Below are positions 1 through 13,070 of a stretch of 64,000 bases of DNA, piece after piece (within the stretch, counting starts at the first letter, position 1; each line of letters opens with the position of its first letter). Below the pieces are notes generated by a model, which was not told where the DNA came from, did not search any database, and saw nothing but the letters and a program-made list of their open reading frames with translations. Location: positions 434,001 to 498,000 of the forward strand of contig NC_089175.1 in NCBI RefSeq assembly GCF_947507565.1, given 5' to 3'. The DNA is from Oscarella lobularis. Taxonomy: Eukaryota > Porifera > Homoscleromorpha > Homosclerophorida > Oscarellidae. Position numbers and translations under genes: made by a program.

Positions 1-2114
1 CAATTCGGTGAAACTGTACAACAATGAAAAATAAAAAACAACAACATAATTCGCACTTTTTTCCCGTGCCTGATATTCGACGTCTTTTTCGCGAATTACG
101 AGAGGAAGTCGCGCCACTTCCGGCGAAGCACCAGGAATTTTACGCAAGCTAAAAACAATCTCTTCTACCCGAAAAAAAATGTTTTCGTTTGTGGGCTACT
201 TTTCCCCTGCTTCTAAGAGCGGATAGAACGATCTCTTATCTATGTCTTGCAATCGCTGCTCGAGCTGAAACAACGATAGGACGACAGCCACTTCATTCAG
301 CTGATAGATACGATCCTTTTCGTAGCCGCAAACAATGCTACCGCTTTCAGCGCAAAGCACGGCACTATAACAACGCTAGTAAGAAAAAAAGACATATAAA
401 CTGTTATTTTAAACCGGGGAAGTTGGAGAACGGCTGGCTTGGTGCGAATCAGTCCCTGACGCTTTAACTCGCTCTCTAAGTCGCCCCCCGCTAAAGTCCA
501 CAGATGATAGACCTCTTGAATGGGTCTGCGAATGAGATATGTGTTTCTATTTCGGTCGAAGAGACCTCTGATTAATTAACCTGCTAGCTAAAAAGTCTTC
601 GTCTACGTCCGTGCTGGAAACTAATTGAAGATTCGATAGTGCTTGAAATCGACTGCTTTTATTCCTTACTGATTCTTCCTATGTCGTCGCTGCCTGGCAT
701 TGTGAGATTGGCTGATCGGTATGAATAATCGAAGCACCACGATCCTCGAGGAAGGCGATTCTACGCAATAAAATCAAGAGGTTAGAATCGAAAGAGATTT
801 TTTAACCTTTTTGTTTTTGCTTTGTTCTTTCATATGAACAAACCAGGGATGATCGAGCAATTCCCTAACACTGGCCCTAAGGACAAAGGCAGTGTCGCGA
901 ATTTCTACGCGTATATCAATCGTTGTTTTACCTATTGGCTGCCGCCACTGTCAAACATTTTCCGAGAAAGTCTTTCAATTCTGAAGGCATTTCCTAAAAA
1001 ACAATGATCCTCTCTTCTCAGCGTTTCCTGCTAGTCTCTACGCTTTTCTTACGGGCGTCTGCGTGTTAGCTCTGTACATACTGCACGCAAGTAAATTTCC
1101 CAAAACAGTTCCTATAAAAGAAAAAGAGTCCTTAATAACAAATCCCCGGATTCCGCTTCCGTACCGTCGGAAGTGGAAGCGAGCGTCATGATTCTCTGCA
1201 GTATATCCCGAATGTCATCTTTAGCGGACAAGTCTGGCCAGATATGGCACCCCTGGTGCGTGAAAAGAAATAAGGAAGACAGAAACCTTGCTTCCTCTCT
1301 CCTTTACCAGATACGCTTCGAGGAGACACATACCAAGAGACCATATGTCACACTATCAAAAACATATATAAGAAATTTAAATTTAAACAGTTTCATTCAC
1401 CTTTCTGCAAATTTCCAGATGTCCATTCGTTGATCGCTTTCCCTTGGCAATCACTTCCGGAGCCATATACCGCGGTGACCTGAATCCGTCAATCATTAAT
1501 TAAATATTTATTATAGCAAACAGATTTCATACCCAATAGGAAAGGAGACCTCCTTGCCGCAGTCAGTCATGTAGTATAAGCCGTACTGGCTCAACTTGAC
1601 GCACGCCTTCTCGTCATTCTAACATCATAAGATCTCTTTCTCTCTTTTTTTTCCCTTCTCGAGGATTCGTTACCCCTTCTGAAACGACGAACACATTTCG
1701 AGGCGATAGGTTGCGATGTGGTGCAATTCCGCGCTCGTTCATGTACGACAAGGCCTGTAGCGACTGAAAAGCGAAGCGCTGCAGGGAGGAAACGCTAAAG
1801 GATGCGCGGGGTAAGGAAACGAAATTAATAGTTTCTTCCTCCTTTCACCTCTGTCCGCGTCCCGATGCGATGAGGTCTTCGACGCTCGTTGCGTGCCATT
1901 CGCTGACGACGAATAGGCGTTCGTTTTTCGAGCGTACGAGATCGACGTATTGGCTCAGATTGGGATGGTTGGCGTGTTTGAGCGTTTGAAATCGGCCGAG
2001 GATGCGAATCGAGTTCGGCGTCAGCGGCAGACCGTTGCTGCCGCACTGATCGCGCTGGTGCGCCGAGGCGAAGAAGGTCGTGACGCCGAGTTTCGCCGAA
2101 CCGAGTGCAGCCAT
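1..2114 (-). CDS. TBCK: TBC domain-containing protein kinase-like (TBCK), 5' part, runs off the left edge
   Basis: The first exon (2114 down to about 1849) encodes an N-terminus close to vertebrate TBCK: it contains TFFASA, then [13 protein letters not shown], then ILGRFQ. Further exons follow on the minus strand at about 1795-1670, 1620-1538, 1490-1440, 1320-1190, 1000-940 and 890-820, each bounded by AG/GT. They encode a kinase-like fold ending with RELLDHPWF. The catalytic-loop HRD is HRN and the DFG position reads YGL, so this is a pseudokinase, as known for TBCK. In the family the pseudokinase precedes a TBC Rab-GAP domain and a rhodanese domain, which would lie left of position 1. TBCK is part of the FERRY complex on early endosomes and influences mTOR signalling (family knowledge). 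The start at 2114 is the first Met before the conserved block. Identity is confident; inner exon edges are approximate. Confidence 0.85.
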
Positions 2115-2300
2115 CGAGGGTTATCCGGGTGCTACGAGAAACACGTGCGAAAAATTACACGGTGTACACCCAGGGCAGGAAAAAATCACTGCCTGGGAGA
2201 TCTGATGAGTCATACTAGGTCATGCCAGGTCATACCAATTTTCACGGCATTTTCAATAGCAGCTGGCTTAGATTACATGTACGGTACAAGAGACGACCAC

Positions 2301-2338
2301 AATTACGGATGTACTCCACAATTACGGATGTACTCCAG
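2301..2338. repeat. Two tandem copies of a 19-bp unit
   Basis: The 19-bp unit AATTACGGATGTACTCCAS occurs twice head to tail (2301-2319 and 2320-2338), differing only at the last base. It lies just upstream of TBCK. No function can be assigned. Confidence 0.8.
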
Positions 2339-3430
2339 CCTAAGGGTAAATGTACCCTGGTTACAAAATACACTTTGTGTGGTCAAATGCAAAGAAGGGG
2401 GAGGGGTCTTGGGTTAACTTTAGTTCCCGGCGTACAGCCGATGTCAATGGCAACAGGACGCGCTGTCCCCCGGTACGGGAGTCAGATTCTATTTTTGGAT
2501 TCTTTGCGCCACGCCTACTGTATCATGTCCGGTGTTAGCTCCGCCTTCGTCCGACCGCAAACCAACCGGAGGTAAACTGCCACGCACGTGCCACCGCGAG
2601 CAAAAACGTCATTGCTGCTAAATACAGAGAATTCTATGAGGAAAGTCTGCCACTTCCGTGTTCGAGTCTTCTTACAGTACTCATTCATTAGGCGAGCGGC
2701 TATCGAAAGTGCGCGTCCTTTCTTCCAGAAACCGAATTTGCAAGCTATCATTGCCTAATCTTAGTTATTCATCTCACAAAGAGAAAAAGGAACCGACGCC
2801 GCGACGCTCCACGAGAGAACGCCGCGGCACGTGACAGAACGGATAAACGAGAGCTGCGAGGTACATTCGCGCGGGCGCCCCACTGAGCTCAAACGACTGC
2901 ACATTCGAACCGAAAACGTTTCGGCAAAACGAAACAAATCGAATTGGCCTGTGTCGGATGATTTGTCATCTACACACGGTGGAACTTGCATTCGCCGTCA
3001 TAGCTTCTGTTTAGGCATTAGTTGGGTTTCGACTTCCGACCGCCAAACGCATCCGCTCGACGTCGTGCGAGTACAGTCATTACTACGGCTCTCTCTACTA
3101 AAGCGGTGCATGTGGGAGGCCCGTGCACTTGACCTTTTCTCCGGCTTCCCCTTTCAAAGGTCAACCGACGCACTAGCTAGCGCATGTCAGTCTTTTTGCA
3201 AAACGACGTGGAATGCTCGCCGCCCACCGTTTCACGTTACGCGACCACCGTCGCAGTTCAACAAGTCGAACGGAAAAGCAAGGCGCCTCCATAGCAACCG
3301 TTCACACGAAGTCGACAACAGGTGTTATTCTTAGCTGATCTTCTAAATCTCATTTACATTTACCCTAATCGAATCACGACTCATAGGCGGTCACAGTGAT
3401 TAGCAAGCGGTCGCGACATCGCGCGAGCGC

Positions 3431-3437
3431 TATAAAG
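3431..3437 (+). promoter_or_regulatory. TATA-like box of the KLF gene
   Basis: TATAAAG sits 70 bp upstream of the proposed KLF ATG (3507) and downstream of a GC-rich stretch, which is a sensible core-promoter position. This is a sequence match only. Confidence 0.45.
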
Positions 3438-3506
3438 CGGATGAAAGGTCACTCAACTACCAGTCACACACTCGAACCAGTACGAGATAGATCTCAGCGC
3501 AAAAAC

Positions 3507-4549
3507 ATGGACACAAGAACCGAATCTCTAAGCGCTCTGCTCGCCGTCGACGATTCGACGACATCGTCGCAGTCTAGCCTAGTAGGCGATGACTATCTCG
3601 AGGTGAGAGAGAAAAAACCGCCTCCCACGTGCTCCAACTCTATCTCTTTATTTTCTCTTGCGCTCAGACGCTACGCGATATGGAATTCTATCTCGACGAC
3701 TTACCGTCCAAATCTTCGTCGCCGTCGCTCGCTAAGCGCATCGCCGTCGAAACGCGAGCGTCGCCGCCGCGACGTCTCAGCGCGTCCGAAATCGACGAGT
3801 TTTTTCACTTCGTCATGCCGCTCAGCCCGTCGCCGTCCGACGATTCGAGCATCGAATCGCACAACGGCGGAACGAGCTACCACCAAACGTCGTTGACGGC
3901 ACCTGTCACCGCATACGCGTCGCAACCAGCGACCGTGACGCCGTCTTCGTCACAACCACTTCTGGGTCAATTTACCGAAGCGCGTCCTGTACCGCCGCAG
4001 GCACAAACCCAAGCGCAACAACTCCTACCGCCGCTGCCACAGCCGCAGCCCTACGTAACGACGCCGATGCCTTACGGTGGTGTCCCGTCACCTCCAGCGA
4101 ACGACTACGACGCTGCCGCCGCCGCTCAGGCAGCCGCTTTGCAGTTTCAGCATCATGCGATGAACTTGAACGGATTCGCGTCCATTAGCGGGCTGACAGC
4201 GCCTGCTGCGAACGCGTTTAGCCCGTTTGTTTTGCCGTACGGCAACTACATCGACTACTGTCGTCAATTGGAGGCGGCGCGTCGCGTTCATCGCTGCTCG
4301 CACGTCGGCTGCAGCAAAGTCTACACGAAGAGTTCGCACTTAAAGGCGCACATGCGGACGCACACGGGCGAGAAACCGTACAAGTGCACTTGGGAAGGAT
4401 GTTCGTGGCGATTTGCGCGCTCCGACGAATTGACGCGACACTATCGAAAGCACACGGGCGTCAAGCCGTTCAAGTGTAGCAAGTGCGATCGAGCGTTCGC
4501 GCGATCCGATCATTTGTCGCTTCACATGAAAAGACACAATTCATGCTAA
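3507..4549 (+). CDS. KLF: Kruppel-like factor with three C2H2 zinc fingers
   Basis: Two exons, 3507-3602 and 3668-4549, separated by a 65-bp phase-0 GT-AG intron, give 325 residues. Residues about 240-322 form three C2H2 fingers at the extreme C-terminus with the KLF hallmarks: first finger with [12 protein letters not shown], linker [11 protein letters not shown], second finger with [17 protein letters not shown], third with [12 protein letters not shown]. Three fingers of this spacing at the C-terminus are diagnostic of KLF/SP factors, which bind GC or CACCC boxes in the nucleus. There is no SP-type Buttonhead box. The N-terminal half is low complexity (Ser, Pro, Gln, Ala), with an acidic patch (MEFYLDD) at the start of exon 2 that may serve in activation. 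The finger sequence is closest in feel to KLF5/6/7 but subgroup cannot be fixed by eye. A poly(A) signal AATAAA lies at 4694-4699. Confidence 0.92.
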
Positions 4550-5042
4550 AAGTTAATATAAATATTTTTCTTTGTTTTACTTTCGAGAGCTGGCTCTTCG
4601 AAAGTTTCAGTTTAGACCGTTCGTGTTCTCTAATTAAGTGCTATTTGCCTTGGAATTACTCATTTTGCTTGTGCGAAATGAACGTTACGTGTAAATAAAA
4701 GTTTTCAGGGAAGCCCATTCGTCGTTCGATAACGAAGTCCATACGCACTAGACGCCAATCCAAGGCGTGGGAAGGCGGAAACAGGCAAATAAAGGGTGAA
4801 AAGGAAATCAGCTAGACCGTAGGGAGAAATTAGGCACTGTGGAGGTGGAGGTTCCCTTTTCCTTTCACTGCGTTTGCGCTTCGAAAACGAGATCTCTTAC
4901 GAACGCAATACGACCCCAATCCAAGCAAAGCTAAAACAATAAACAGAGTGCAGCACTGCGTACGTGTCTGGGAGGGGGGGAGGGCAAATTTTATGAAAAG
5001 TGCGTGCGAATAGAGAAGGGAGCGAAAAAAGAAGGGAGAGGG
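4550..5042. other. Convergent 3' flanks of the KLF and PDE2 genes
   Basis: Contains the KLF 3' UTR with an AATAAA at 4694-4699 and the region downstream of the PDE2 stop codon. No gene is supported here. Confidence 0.5.
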
Positions 5043-8000
5043 TCAACTGGTCTCGACAACTACCTGATGTTGACGACTCGCTTCCGAACTGTCGCTCCCA
5101 GTCGACAATTTGGGCGAACTGCACTGTCTCCACTGCGTCGATCCGAGAGAAGAAGTCGACTTCTTCCCCTGCGCGCCGTCATCGTCGTCGCCGTCGCCAT
5201 TAGCCGCCGTCTGCAAATGATCCAACCCGTTGATTGATTTCTCGTCGAGTTTCGAAGTGCCGCCGCCGCTGCCGCCGCCGCGACGATGAGAAGACCAAGA
5301 CGCTTTTAGCTCGGGTCCGGGATCGGACGCCGACGAGATTTTTCGACCGCCGCCCACCAGGACGGCGCCGCCGCCGCCGCTGCTCTCACTGATATCGGGC
5401 AGACTATTAGGAAGACTCTCCGGAATGCTTTCGCCGTGTTGCAGTGTGGCGCCCCTGTTCCGCATCGAGGCGAGACGGAGCTGCAGTTCGGCTTCCTCTC
5501 GATGCGTATTCAAGAGATTGAGACCGCGTTCGCGTTTGATTTCTTCCGTTTTCATGCGCCACTGTTCGCGACCGTCGAGAACGCGTTCGTAGACGTCGGA
5601 CGTTTCCGGCAAGATTTGACTCAGAAGTCTGCGAAATTTCTTTTTTCTATCAACATCAACATCGAAATTTTTTGTCTCACCTGTAGACGGGTATTGCAAT
5701 GAAATCTAGAAAATTTAGTTGGAGTTCGGGAATGCACGCTCGATCGCGATCCATCATTTCCATTGGCTGCATTCCAATCGCTCTTTCCTGCAAGGAAAAA
5801 ACACGGGAGGTCGCTAAATTTCATTCCACGCGAGCGCGCGCGCTTACCAAATCGCCTTGGGAAAAGAATTCCGTGTAGATCAACTCCTGCGAGATAAAAT
5901 AATTTATTTTTCACTTCGTTTAGCATGCAATTCTGGGCGTAATTACGGCGACAGCTTGCGCCGATTCCCACGACTTCGTGCACGCGCATAAATCGCACGA
6001 CGTCATTAGAAGACAAAGAAGCAGATGATGATGATCGGGATTCTCAGGGTCAAAGCCAGCTAAGGATAAAAAATGGCAATAGTAGGTTTCCCCATTCCCC
6101 GTGTGTCAGCTGTGTGTTTGCGGAGAGAAGCCCACGTACTCTGAGCCATCGCCTGCAAGTGCTTCACAATACGAAGATGATGACTAAGGTCCGTTGCGAG
6201 GATATTATTGCGAAGAAGATCCAGCATGTCCGTGTATTGCTAAGGGAGAGAATTGAAAGGAAACGTGCCTCTCCACGGACGAATAAAATTAGAGGGTCAG
6301 ACGAATACAGTCAATAGAAGACCTAAGATTGCGAGCCTGCGTCTATAGCGTTGGGTCCAATCCGAAGCCCTTGAGACTAACATGACCGCAAAAATCACGC
6401 GCGACTAAGTATAGATATTACGCCGGTGTGTGTATCAATTCAATTAGAAACTGGAACCCTGACCCGAGGGGGGAGGGGGAGGAGGGGAATGCTACGCATT
6501 AGAAACCTGTGCGGTGAGATTTTCTAAAATGTTGCAGCCAGGCGAATTCAGGATGCAAAGCGTCTGGGCGAAGTGGTGATGCTATAAAAACGACACGCAT
6601 GTTCTCGGGAATCAGAGAGCATCGTCAAACGGGACACGTACTTCCATAACCGATCCTTCGGAACTGTAGAGAGCAGCCAAGACGGAGTGCTATATAAGAA
6701 AGCAATCGTCGTTTGTCCAAGACTCTTTTATCTCCGTTTTGTACTCACTGACGATACTTGGTAAGCGTTGTTTGTACCCCTGTGATCCAAATCGTGGCAC
6801 AGCGTCCCGATGATCAAAGAGAAAATCTCGAGATCTCTGCACGAGAAGCGTTCACCGTTTTTTTTTTCTCTCTTTTTTCCTTTGCGAGTTTCTACCGCAA
6901 AAAGTCGAACTTCTGACACGTTTGAAAGAGCGCGAAGCAGAAATGAGCGACGGAAAAAGCGTGCGTCCAATTGTGATAGACGGGATTTCGATAGCCATTG
7001 TTCGTCATCAAAATGAATCTGCATAAACCCATTTCGTCGCGCCGCCCTCCCTCCAAAAGAAAAAGAGGTCACCCCTCTTCGTTTACTTTGCGAGGACTTC
7101 CGACGATATTCGCCACTTCTTTATGAGACCCATCTCGTCGAAAAAAGTCATGCATGCCTGCGCATTAAGAACAAACAAAAGAATCGCGCTTCGACGTCTT
7201 CTTTCCCAAGGGTCCCCCCTTTCCCCTCTCACCGTTGGCGTATCCTTCGCAGGCACGCTTCGCGGCAAAAAGCTACAGCGACTCATCTCCGGTCCACCGT
7301 CAAAATAAGGATTCTCGGCGAGACGAGCGAGCTCCGTTTCATTGACCTACACGCGCAATCTCAAATATATATGATATGCATTTTATATATTATTACCTGC
7401 ATGTGATAGAGCATTAGCTCGTTCGCAAGTTGACTTCGATTCTGCGCGTCCATGACCCCTTTGTAAAGCATCGACTAAAGAAAAGAAAGAAAAAACGAAA
7501 GCGTATTCTCATTATATATAAGGAATAAGACATTGACGTGCCTGGTGAATGCTTATAGCGCAATAGGCTGAAAATTGCAGCGCCAACGTTTCGTCCTCCA
7601 TGGAAAAGTGTTCCGCTGGAGAGGGAATCGATGACGCTCGGTTGGCGTGGAAACCGGGGGTGAACTCACCTCCAACTTTGTTGCAAAGTTGAGCAACGCC
7701 AATGATCATGTCTACACATAAAAGGGTAAATGATGCTAATACTTTTTTTTATTCCGAATCTCACTTTCTTCGTTTTTGATCGGAAAACACAGGATGTTCC
7801 TAGGGCGGAAAAAAACGAGACGTCATCGAAACGATAATCACATTTGTGTACACTCACCGCGTCCGGAATCCGGTCGCAAGGTCAACGTCTTTATAGAAGA
7901 GTTCATGCGAATAGGCGTCCTTGATGTTAAGTACTTCCCCTGTGGGGACGAGAAAAAACTCGGGTAATTGAGGAAGTGACGCGCATTGAAATGCCGTCGC

Positions 8001-10372
8001 CCACCGGTCGTTGCCACGTAGCCGGCAATGCCTTGAGTGAGAGGAAATCGAATGTCGCGTTCCTGCGGAAGGAAGAAAGAGGTCGCTCTCCTTTACGCGG
8101 AAAGCGAACGGATGTTCGACGTTTACGTTTCCGCCAGTTCGATTCAGCGACGAGTCGAAGATTTTCGCCACGAGTTCCTGCGTCTCGTAGTCGAGAAGAA
8201 AGAGCGAACACCTTCGCGAAGAAAGAGAGAAAAATACTCCCCGTGAATTATGTATGTATGGTATTTCCTTGTGACGCAGACCTTTCGGCTTTGGTAAGTT
8301 TTCTCGCCTCTTCCATGATCTTCTGCAGGAGAACGTCCATACTTTCTAAAGGAGAGAGAGAGCACGTTATACGTATGAGACTTCTCCGCGTCTCTTTTTT
8401 CTCACCGACGTGAGTGAAGAGAACTTCGGCTACGTCAAGTAATGCCTATGGGGAGATATTGTCTCTATCTCTCTCTCTCTCTATTATCGACTAACCTGTG
8501 TCTGAGCCTTCAAGTTGCGCTCCTTTTGAAACACCAACGTGTTGTGGAGAACCGACGAGCAAAATTTCAAAACAAATCGCATTTTTTCTTCGTCCCATCG
8601 CGTAAATCTTCGAGACACGTGCGATTATTTATTCATTTATTTATCTTTCTCTCTCTTCTGACTTGCGATGTCCGAGCTTGTCGTAGATGACGGCGACGGC
8701 GATGATCTCTTTCGGATCGACTTTGCTGAAGACGGGCATACACAGCAACGATTGGGGGGCATACGCTTAAAAATAGACATTTACGTATACTCTATCTCTT
8801 TCGTATTGTCAATCTCACTGCCAATATGATCCTTTACCGGATCAAATCGTAAATCCTGTGGGCGGCGAAGAAACTGTGATGATTTTTTTAGATGGAAAAT
8901 AAGTGTTTCCTACTTTGGAGACGTCTTCGATGTTGACGCAGTCGCCTGTCTTGGCAACGTAGCCAAAGAGCGTGTCATCCAACTGGAGGGAAGACAATTA
9001 CGTCATGAGATCAAAGGCATGCGGAACTTCGTTACAGAAAGTCTAAACTCTTTCTCCAGCTCCTTCAAATCGAATACCTAAGGGGGAATATTATCAGAAA
9101 GAATGTGAATGTGAGAGTATTATCCTTTACTTGGCAAACGAGATCGTGCATGCCATCGTCGACCATTAGCATAGTACATGATCGGCATTCCGTTTCATGC
9201 TTCAGCTACGAAGAAAGAGAAATTTCAACTAAGAAATGCGTTTAGTGACCCCTCTCTATATTTCTTGCACTAAACTGCCCAAACATATTGTTTACAAATC
9301 ATCATATCCGTGTTTCATTCCAAGGAGTGTATCCTCTTCCTCCTCCCTCCCTCCCCGTCTATTATTTATTATTTACATGTCCGAGTATTTTTCTCGTCAG
9401 CATCGCCGAATTCTGATCAATGAGTTCGCCTTATAAGGTCAGAAATCTTGGGAGACGAAAGACGATCCGACGCGCAATCTCGTCTTACTGCACATAGAGA
9501 GCATTCCGTTGAGCCGATCTCGTTCGGCGACGAGAAAACCGTGCTTGTGAACGCGATCCACCGCCGCCGTCACCTGAAGAAACATTCGGGAGGGATCGTA
9601 TGACGGACGACATAGTTTCTCTCACGCACGTGTCGAAGAAAAGCCAATAGGAGTTTTTCGTCGTTGGCGCCAAACGATTTGGCGCGAATTGTCTGAGAGA
9701 AAAACGAAATCGAACTCTAATAAAACGCTCGTCTCTTTCTCCGCGCACCACGATGATCATCATGACGGATTTAGTAGCGGCAGGCGCCGACGTCGCGCTC
9801 GTGGCGATCGGTATGAAAGAGACTTTTACCGCGCGAAAGAAAATACGTAAACAAGTTTTACGGCAAGGAAACACGCCCCCCTTTCGCTCACTTTGCGAAC
9901 TTCCATCGTCGTCGGCGGCGGCGATGCGCTTGAGAAGGGGCGCCAGCGGATCGTTGGCGTTGATTAGTGATGTCAGGCTGCGATTAACGCGTTCGCTCGT
10001 CCAATAGCACTGCCTGGATGGCATATTGAGACACGATTGACGTAATTCAAACGAAAGGCGAGCGACTTACCGCGCCGCGCCTGCACTTGGCAACCGAATC
10101 GGCGCCGCTTCGCCCTTCGGCGTCGTCGATTCGGCGAGCGCCAGGTCGTCGCCGTTGTCGAACGTTCGAACGAAAACGAGTGACGTCGCCTGAGAAACGA
10201 TAAGAGATACAAGCGATTATCGCCCATAGGCGTTTTTCATTTTTTCGACCGGGGAGACGATGTGTCCACTTATTAGCAAACGCAAACAAACGAACATCAA
10301 ACGGCCTCGTTATTTATAAAGTAGTGCTTTGTAGTGGTGCTTTGTACATGCTGCAAAGCGAACGTCGTGTGT

Positions 10373-10403
<31 letters not shown>

Positions 10404-10779
10404 TCACCGAGAATAGGGAGTGAATCGACGATTCGACGATGTTTACGAGCTCGTCGCGTTCGAGCGCTGTGCTGAGGCTCAGAAGAACGTCCTGGAAAAA
10501 AAATTGCGCGAGGGTGAACGAGCGAACGAGCGATAGAGAGAAGGGGAGAGGGAGTGGGAGAAGTGGGGGAGTTCTCACGTCGAGAATCGGGTCCATAACG
10601 TCGTCGAAGAGAGACAACAGGCGTTGCGAAGAGATCGAAAGTCGAGCACGAATCGCCTGCTCGACGACGAATGCGAAACGGCGTAAGTGGGAGCGTAAGT
10701 GGGAGAGTTCTCTTTGCAGTGCACGGGAGGATGCAATCCCGGATGCCACACCATTTATGGTAAGGTTGGCAAAAGGCAA
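5043..10779 (-). CDS. PDE2A: PDE2-type dual GAF cyclic-nucleotide phosphodiesterase
   Basis: A minus-strand gene with many short introns. GAF-A is encoded at about 10690-8900 (pieces include [27 protein letters not shown] and [19 protein letters not shown]). GAF-B lies at about 8350-7515 ([28 protein letters not shown], then [16 protein letters not shown]). The catalytic domain spans about 7290-5500: [14 protein letters not shown], the metal-binding [48 protein letters not shown] plus the [10 protein letters not shown] and MEMMDR blocks match PDE2 better than PDE5/6/11. PDE2 hydrolyses cAMP and cGMP and is stimulated by cGMP binding to GAF-B (family knowledge). The last exon (5628-5043) extends about 150 residues beyond the catalytic core with Gly and Asp runs. 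The N-terminal start (Met at 10779) is uncertain. The cyclin A stop codon lies only about 120 bp upstream. Confidence 0.88.
10372..10401. repeat. (TTCG)n microsatellite in a PDE2 intron
   Basis: About seven tandem TTCG units lie in the first intron predicted for the PDE2 gene. They create a spurious Asn-Glu-Arg-Thr repeat in translation, but no exon there fits the GAF domain. Confidence 0.85.
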
Positions 10780-10901
10780 CCCGGATAAGGGTCAAAGGTG
10801 TGGCGCGGGCGCCGTTCATGTTCCTTTGCGAATGCTTACACGTATCATATTCGCAAGACATTGAGGTAGTCTAGTAGTAGTAAAAATAGCTAAAAAACTA
10901 C

Positions 10902-12771
10902 TTAGACCGTCAAGTTGACAAACTCCTCTACAGGGTGAGAAACGCCTTCCTTTTCATAGAGGTGCATTTTATATACGTATATTACAGGGAATATCCTAAC
11001 ATCAAATAGGCAGGGAAGTCGGAGGCGGAGTTTTTGCAACGCAGGAAAATCTAAGAGGAGCCACCCAGTAAAATCACTCGCTCGCTCCTCTCTCCCCCCA
11101 AACATACTTTGAATGACTAAATTTTTCGCGTATCGCCTTCTGAGGATGCTTAGCCGCACGCGAAAAGGTGTAGTGCAAATCCTGAATGCAATTCTGCATG
11201 TCGACAATGGAACAGCGACCGCACATCTCGAGTTCCGGTGTCTATATCGAAGAAACAAAAACAAGGAATCATTTTCCGACACAATGATCATATGCGACGA
11301 CGACTCCCCGCATTGTCGCATGTCGCCCTACTACAATATGGAGCGTAACGCGATAGGCTTGAGAGACTAACCCAAGCAGGCAAGCCGTGCGTGTGCCGCG
11401 ATAGAGCGACAGCTGACGCGGCAACGATAGAGGGAAGATACTTCAAATAAGGATCGCAGTCCAGTAGAGTCAACTGAATAAGAAACTACGACACAAGAGA
11501 GAGAAAGAGAGAGACTATATATTTATATTTTCTTATATTGATTGTGGTACCAGTCCTAGGTGTTCCGTTCGCATGTCCGCCTTTGTGACGCTCATGAAAT
11601 ATTCCAAGAAATTGAACGCCGTTGGAACGGCGAGATCGAACGAAAGGATTTTCAATAAAAGGTATTCCATTTTTAGTAACTAAAAGGCATACTAGATGTA
11701 GAGAAAGGAGCCCCAGGCCACCCCCCCTCTACGTCACTTCCCCGCACCTGTTTCTTGCTATACGTGTCGTCCGTAATATAGACAAACTCTTCCACTTCGG
11801 GCGGATGAATTTCCTCGAATTTTGCCGCAACGAGCATGCTCGCGGCGCCGACCAATTGCAACTTGTTACGAAGTACGGACATTTTCGAGAGAAATCGATC
11901 AACGTAGGAAACGGTGAGATAGAGCGTTTGCAGTCGAAGGTTGTACTCATCTGCCACTTCGACGAGCCAATCAATGAGAATTGCTCTCATTCCCGGAGTG
12001 ATGTCCGGCTGCTTTCGCATGTAGTCCAATTTGGGCATAAACTTTTGCTAGAGAAAAGTATACAATTATTGATTATATTCGAGAATTGGATACCTCTTGT
12101 TCAAGCATGTGTTCAATTATGTCCTTTCCATAGGTAGCACAGAGAGGAAATTGAACCGAAACGCTAGTAGGAGACTTCGCATCCTTCTTCGGATTTTGCA
12201 AATCAGTGGATGACACGGTCATGTGAACAGTGGGTGGACTCAAAATCATAGGAGACCCTAAAAAAGATATATATATGCATTCTCTGTATGAATGAATAAA
12301 ATCCTATATCTATATGTCCCTATATGTTCGCTGTACCTTGAATTGTGCTTTGGTGAGAGAGAGATAGAGCGCTCGTTCGAGATGCCATTGACATGATCGG
12401 ACCATATATGGCTTTTTCATCGTCTTCTTTCCCATTCCTGCTCTCTACTGTTCGAGTAGCAGTCGTTCCCAAAGGGAGCCCGCCCAATCCGTGCGTCTCG
12501 TGCGGTAAGGAAATCGATAGAAAACCGCCGATTCCGCGTCCCTGCGCGCATCGATAGCACGCGCGATCTTTTGCCTATCGATTTTTCTTACTTTTAATTG
12601 TTGATTGGCGACGGCAGCGGCGGCGGTTCGTCGCTGAACCGCGTTTTCGGTGAGCGTGGTTAGCGCGACCCGTTTTTTGTCCGACGATGGCGCGCAGACG
12701 ACCCCGCCGCCGTCGCCGACGGTCTGTCGAGTTTCAGTGCGCTTTCTCATTCTCGAAACGCGGATCGTCAT
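10902..12771 (-). CDS. CCNA: Cyclin A, mitotic/S-phase cyclin
   Basis: Minus-strand gene with several short introns. Exon 1 (12771-12592, 60 residues) carries a destruction box, Arg34 to Asn43, of the form RxxLxxLxxN, which marks the protein for APC/C. A middle exon (about 12258-12100) ends with [10 protein letters not shown]. The cyclin box exon (about 12040-11750) contains [29 protein letters not shown] and [16 protein letters not shown], the A-type version of the MRAILIDW helix. The second cyclin fold continues in exons near 11670-11540 ([13 protein letters not shown]), 11470-11370 ([15 protein letters not shown]) and 11240-11100 ([21 protein letters not shown]). The gene ends with [11 protein letters not shown], nearly the same tail as vertebrate cyclin A. 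It activates CDK1/CDK2 through S phase and mitotic entry. Assignment is strong; the exon after exon 1 (about 12470-12350) has an ambiguous acceptor. Confidence 0.93.
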
Positions 12772-13070
12772 GTGGAGAGCGCGAGAAGGAAGGGAGAGAA
12801 AGCGCGTTTTCGGTTAGCGCGCTAGAGAGTGCGTCGTCTCGGCGCCGAGTGGGGACCTGATGCTGCTTCGAACGGGATGTGCAATGCGTCGTCGAGCCGT
12901 TCTCTGTCTTGCTATATAGTAGCAACTTGCAGGACGAATGTCGATCGCGCGCCGCCCGCTCAAACCGATATCAGCCAATCCGGAAAGACAGATGTGAGCA
13001 TGCGCGCAAACATACGGGGTTTACAAGAAACTCATGCAAAAGGTTTTCGATGTTTTCTGCTACTTGCTAG
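12772..13070. other. Cyclin A promoter region and 3' flank of the first TMEM272-like gene
   Basis: About 300 bp without a supported gene. It must contain the cyclin A promoter; no certain CHR or E2F element was identified by eye. The left-hand short frames are not credible exons. Confidence 0.4.

Larger units (their letters stand above)
2115..3506. other. Intergenic region between TBCK and the KLF gene
   Basis: No gene I can support. Open frames exist on both strands (for example 2831-3334 +) but none resembles a known family or shows a credible exon structure. It must hold the TBCK promoter on the left and the KLF promoter on the right. A short direct repeat lies at 2301-2338. Confidence 0.5.

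Noticed and set aside
2831-3334. A 167-codon plus-strand frame upstream of the KLF gene
   Set aside because: No family resemblance, basic low-information composition, no consensus Kozak or exon partners; probably chance in CpG-rich promoter DNA.
10310-10861. A minus-strand frame with Arg-Thr-Asn-Glu repeats
   Set aside because: The repeat is a TTCG microsatellite in an intron; the GAF-encoding exons of PDE2 are in other frames here.
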